NCBI GenBank assembly: GCA_013153235.1
Contig: JAADEU010000110.1
Coordinates: forward strand, 1 to 6,263
Source of the DNA: Aquificota bacterium
GTDB lineage: Bacteria > Aquificota > Aquificia > Aquificales > Hydrogenothermaceae
Reading direction: 5' to 3'
DNA length: 6,263 nucleotides
The notes under the pieces are model-generated. The model saw only the letters and a list, made by a program, of their open reading frames with translations, did no database searches and was not told where the DNA came from. Position numbers and translations under genes: made by a program. Shown here in pieces: positions 4,858-6,263 of this stretch (its first letter is position 1; each line of letters starts with the position of its first letter).

Positions 4858-5453
4858 ACCCCAAGGACAGGGTATTTCCTCTCCCTGTCCACTATATGTA
4901 TATTTTCCACCCCGAACTTATTTTCTTTCAGCAGGTTAAATATCTCAACAGCCCTGTTTTTATCCCTGAAACCTATCACCACCCCGCAGTACTCGTAAAT
5001 CTCATCCGGAACGGGTAGTGTAACAAAGTCTGTTATCCCCTGTTTCTCCAGAAACTCTATAGCCCTGAAACCTTCCGGGATAGACATAAAGGTGATGATA
5101 TATCTGGGTCCTGCAGACTTAAAAACCCTGTAGAAGTAATCGTACAGGTGTAGCTTTACACCTATAGCGTAAAACTTCAGTTTTTCAAACAGGGTATCAC
5201 CGTGCCAGCCTTTTCCCCTTTCTATTACAGCTGTTATAACTCCGTTGTTCTCTGTCAGGGAAACCAGTTTATTCCCTGTATCGTGGCACCATATCTTTAT
5301 ATCTTTTTTGAAAGCCTTGTCATCTGCAAGCACCTTAAGGCGGCTGCCTACAGGTATATGCTTCAGTTCCTTTGATACGAATATTAAAGGTGTAGGGCAG
5401 AACATTCCCCGTGTATCAACCTCTTTTACAACCTTTTCCTCTGCTACTTGCAT
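4854..5453 (-). CDS. TusA-type sulfurtransferase domain fused to a DUF3343 domain
   Basis: 199 residues. Residues 9-79 are a TusA/SirA domain: VDTRGMFCPTPLIFVSKEL with the active Cys in CPTP (C19), followed by VGSRLKVLADDKAFKKDI and a closing strand. TusA proteins carry persulfide sulfur for tRNA thiolation, molybdenum cofactor or sulfur oxidation. Residues 117-188 look like DUF3343, described as a putative Se/S carrier: YIITFMSIPEGFRAIEFL, then LPVPDEIYEYCGVVIGF with C156 at the family's conserved Cys. A helical, aromatic-rich linker (84-114) joins them, and C56 is a third Cys. The two reactive Cys suggest that sulfur or selenium passes between domains; this is inference. The start has GGGAGG (5464-5459) and overlaps the HIT gene by 10 bases, so both belong to one operon. 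The stop overlaps that of the DeoR/NosL gene by 4 bases. Confidence 0.82.
   Translation of the reverse strand: MQVAEEKVVKEVDTRGMFCPTPLIFVSKELKHIPVGSRLKVLADDKAFKKDIKIWCHDTGNKLVSLTENNGVITAVIERGKGWHGDTLFEKLKFYAIGVKLHLYDYFYRVFKSAGPRYIITFMSIPEGFRAIEFLEKQGITDFVTLPVPDEIYEYCGVVIGFRDKNRAVEIFNLLKENKFGVENIHIVDRERKYPVLGV
4865..4890. terminator. Perfect 8-bp stem-loop at the convergent gene ends, possible transcript end
   Basis: GGACAGGG (4865-4872) and CCCTGTCC (4883-4890) form a perfect GC-rich stem around a 10-base loop. It starts 8 bases past the forward DeoR/NosL stop and lies inside the last codons of the opposing TusA-DUF3343 gene (residues DREKYPVL region). Neither strand has a T-run directly after the stem: the forward side continues ACTATATGTATATTTT, the reverse side TTGGGGTTTAGCTCTTTTT. 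It is the only strong hairpin near the end of both operons, so it may end or protect transcripts, but it is not a canonical intrinsic terminator. Confidence 0.4.
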
Positions 5454-5791
5454 ATTAACCTCCCTAAAGGTTCTCCTCCCAGAAGATGCCAGTGGATATG
5501 GAACACCTCCTGTCCGGAATCTTTTCCGCTGTTTACTATAAGCCTGAAACCGGTTTCTGCAATACCCTGCTGTTTTGCAATTTCATTTGCTTTCAGAATC
5601 AGATGTCCGATAAGGGGTTTGTGTCTGCCTTCAAGGTACAGGTTATTTGGTATATGCTCCTTTGGAATAATCAGTATATGTACCTTCGCCTGAGGCCTTA
5701 TATCCTTAAAAGCCATAATAAGCTCATCCTCATAAACAATATCTGCAGGTATTTCCCTGTTCACTATTTTGCAGAAGATACATTCTGACAT
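5444..5791 (-). CDS. HIT (histidine triad) family nucleotide-binding protein, HinT-like
   Basis: 115 residues, the normal size of HinT. It binds purine nucleotides and, in studied members, hydrolyses adenosine phosphoramidates and aminoacyl- or acyl-adenylates in the cytoplasm. Visible: CIFCKIVNREIPA at the start (C4, C7, a possible zinc pair with H46 and H98), EDELIMAFKDIRPQAKVHILIIPKEHI in pieces around residues 21-47, and the histidine triad HIHWHLLGG with H98, H100 and H102, the catalytic His being H100. The ATG at 5791 follows AAGGAGGGG (5806-5798) by 6 bases. It is the first gene of the minus operon and overlaps the TusA-DUF3343 gene by 10 bases, so a functional link to sulfur handling is possible but not shown. 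Confidence 0.95.
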   Translation of the reverse strand: MSECIFCKIVNREIPADIVYEDELIMAFKDIRPQAKVHILIIPKEHIPNNLYLEGRHKPLIGHLILKANEIAKQQGIAETGFRLIVNSGKDSGQEVFHIHWHLLGGEPLGRLICK

Positions 5792-5820
5792 TTTACACCC
5801 CTCCTTGGTTGGTTAATAAC

Positions 5821-5851
5821 ATTATATATTTATGGGGGGTGTGTGTATCAA
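5821..5851 (-). promoter_or_regulatory. Promoter of the HIT/TusA-DUF3343 operon
   Basis: On the minus strand TTGATA (5851-5846) is followed after 17 bases by TATATA (5828-5823), or after 19 bases by a perfect TATAAT (5826-5821). Transcription would start near 5815, about 24 bases before the HIT ATG. The spacer contains an unusual run of CA repeats and six C in the read strand. The 95-base gap to the uma2 gene holds nothing else I can name. Confidence 0.6.
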
Positions 5852-5886
5852 GATTTTTTGAAAGCAGACAGTGATTGGGGAAAATT

Positions 5887-6263
5887 TTAGCCGTTTATGA
5901 TTGAGTCTATGCTTGATTTAACACCGTCAACAAACTGTATTTCCTGGTCAAAACCTGCAACCTTTATCTCATTACTCCCTTTTTTGTGGATAAATACCTT
6001 TCTGGTCTGGGGATCCACAAGAATCACCCTGGGAACTCCTATGGAAAAGTAATCATCTATCTTTTCCTCCATCTCAGATATTGTGTTATTGGGGGATACG
6101 ATTTCAATAATAAGGTCAGGTGGTACCTCAAGGATTCCTTTAGGCTCTTCCTTTACCTTCTTTTTGCTTATATAAACAACATCCGCCCCTCTTACCCTCA
6201 GGGGGTCTTTTGATATCAGTATACCCACTTCACCGACAGATATATACCCTTTGTCCTTCAGAT
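5887..6263 (-). CDS. Uma2/DUF820 family endonuclease-like protein, 5' end beyond the window
   Basis: The last 124 residues of an Uma2 (DUF820) protein; complete members are roughly 180-200 residues, so the N-terminal third is missing. The frame stays open to the window edge, so the GTG at 6228 is not the start. The fold belongs to the PD-(D/E)xK nuclease group. Counting from that GTG: RGADVVYI (D16, in the place of the usual PDV), VPPDLIIEIVSP (D38, E42) and KIDDYFSIGVPRVILVDP (K56 onward), all in family order. The function of most members is unknown; nuclease activity is a family prediction. The family is abundant in cyanobacteria and scattered elsewhere, including thermophiles. It lies 95 bases upstream of the HIT gene, which has its own promoter, so it probably is not in that operon. 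No terminator is obvious after its stop. Confidence 0.85.
   Translation of the reverse strand, partial: LKDKGYISVGEVGILISKDPLRVRGADVVYISKKKVKEEPKGILEVPPDLIIEIVSPNNTISEMEEKIDDYFSIGVPRVILVDPQTRKVFIHKKGSNEIKVAGFDQEIQFVDGVKSSIDSIING

Noticed and set aside
5448..5788. Two overlapping plus-strand open frames (81 and 100 codons) opposite the HIT gene
   Set aside because: Both are antisense shadows of a protein with an intact histidine triad.
6226..6228. GTG as start of the Uma2 gene
   Set aside because: The frame stays open to the window edge for 11 more codons that read like the family, and the protein would be far too short.

Overview
The window looks like chromosomal DNA of a thermophilic bacterium, most likely of the order Aquificales (for example the Persephonella/Sulfurihydrogenibium group). 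This is an inference from Lys/Glu/Ile-rich proteins, heavy AGA/AGG and ATA codon use, AT-rich spacers, tightly packed short operons of unrelated genes, and a DnaC-type helicase loader next to hisB. No phage, insertion sequence, CRISPR array, tRNA or rRNA is visible. Ten genes fill nearly all of the window; the first and last run off its edges.

Layout. Bases 1-885 (minus) carry the N-terminal 295 residues of a class I ribonucleotide reductase small subunit. Its metal ligands and the Phe at the radical position mark it as class Ic-like. It has a near-consensus sigma-70 promoter and two NrdR-type boxes 31 bp apart in the divergent spacer (886-1087). Reading the other way, 1088-2863 holds a three-gene overlapping unit: a DHH/DHHA1 phosphoesterase (NrnB-like), a TetR regulator, and a small exported coiled-coil protein. 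After a 63-base gap with a palindrome and a possible promoter come dnaC (helicase loader), hisB (histidine biosynthesis) and a DeoR-type helix-turn-helix joined to a Cys-rich NosL-like domain, ending at 4857.

The opposite strand then carries a second short operon, read from right to left: a HIT-family protein (5791-5444) followed by a TusA-DUF3343 fusion (5453-4854). Its last stop codon overlaps the stop of the DeoR/NosL gene, and an 8-bp perfect stem lies 8 bases past the forward stop. Farthest right is a partial Uma2/DUF820 gene (minus).

How the parts relate. The nrdB promoter, NrdR boxes and protein give a coherent picture of dNTP-controlled deoxynucleotide synthesis. DHH, TetR and the exported protein are translationally coupled, so the TetR protein probably controls its own operon. 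dnaC-hisB-DeoR/NosL looks like a transcriptional rather than a functional grouping. The most unusual items are the Cys-rich DeoR-NosL fusion (a candidate thiophilic-metal sensor), the TusA-DUF3343 fusion (a candidate sulfur or selenium carrier), and the Phe-type R2 with its well-formed NrdR operator.
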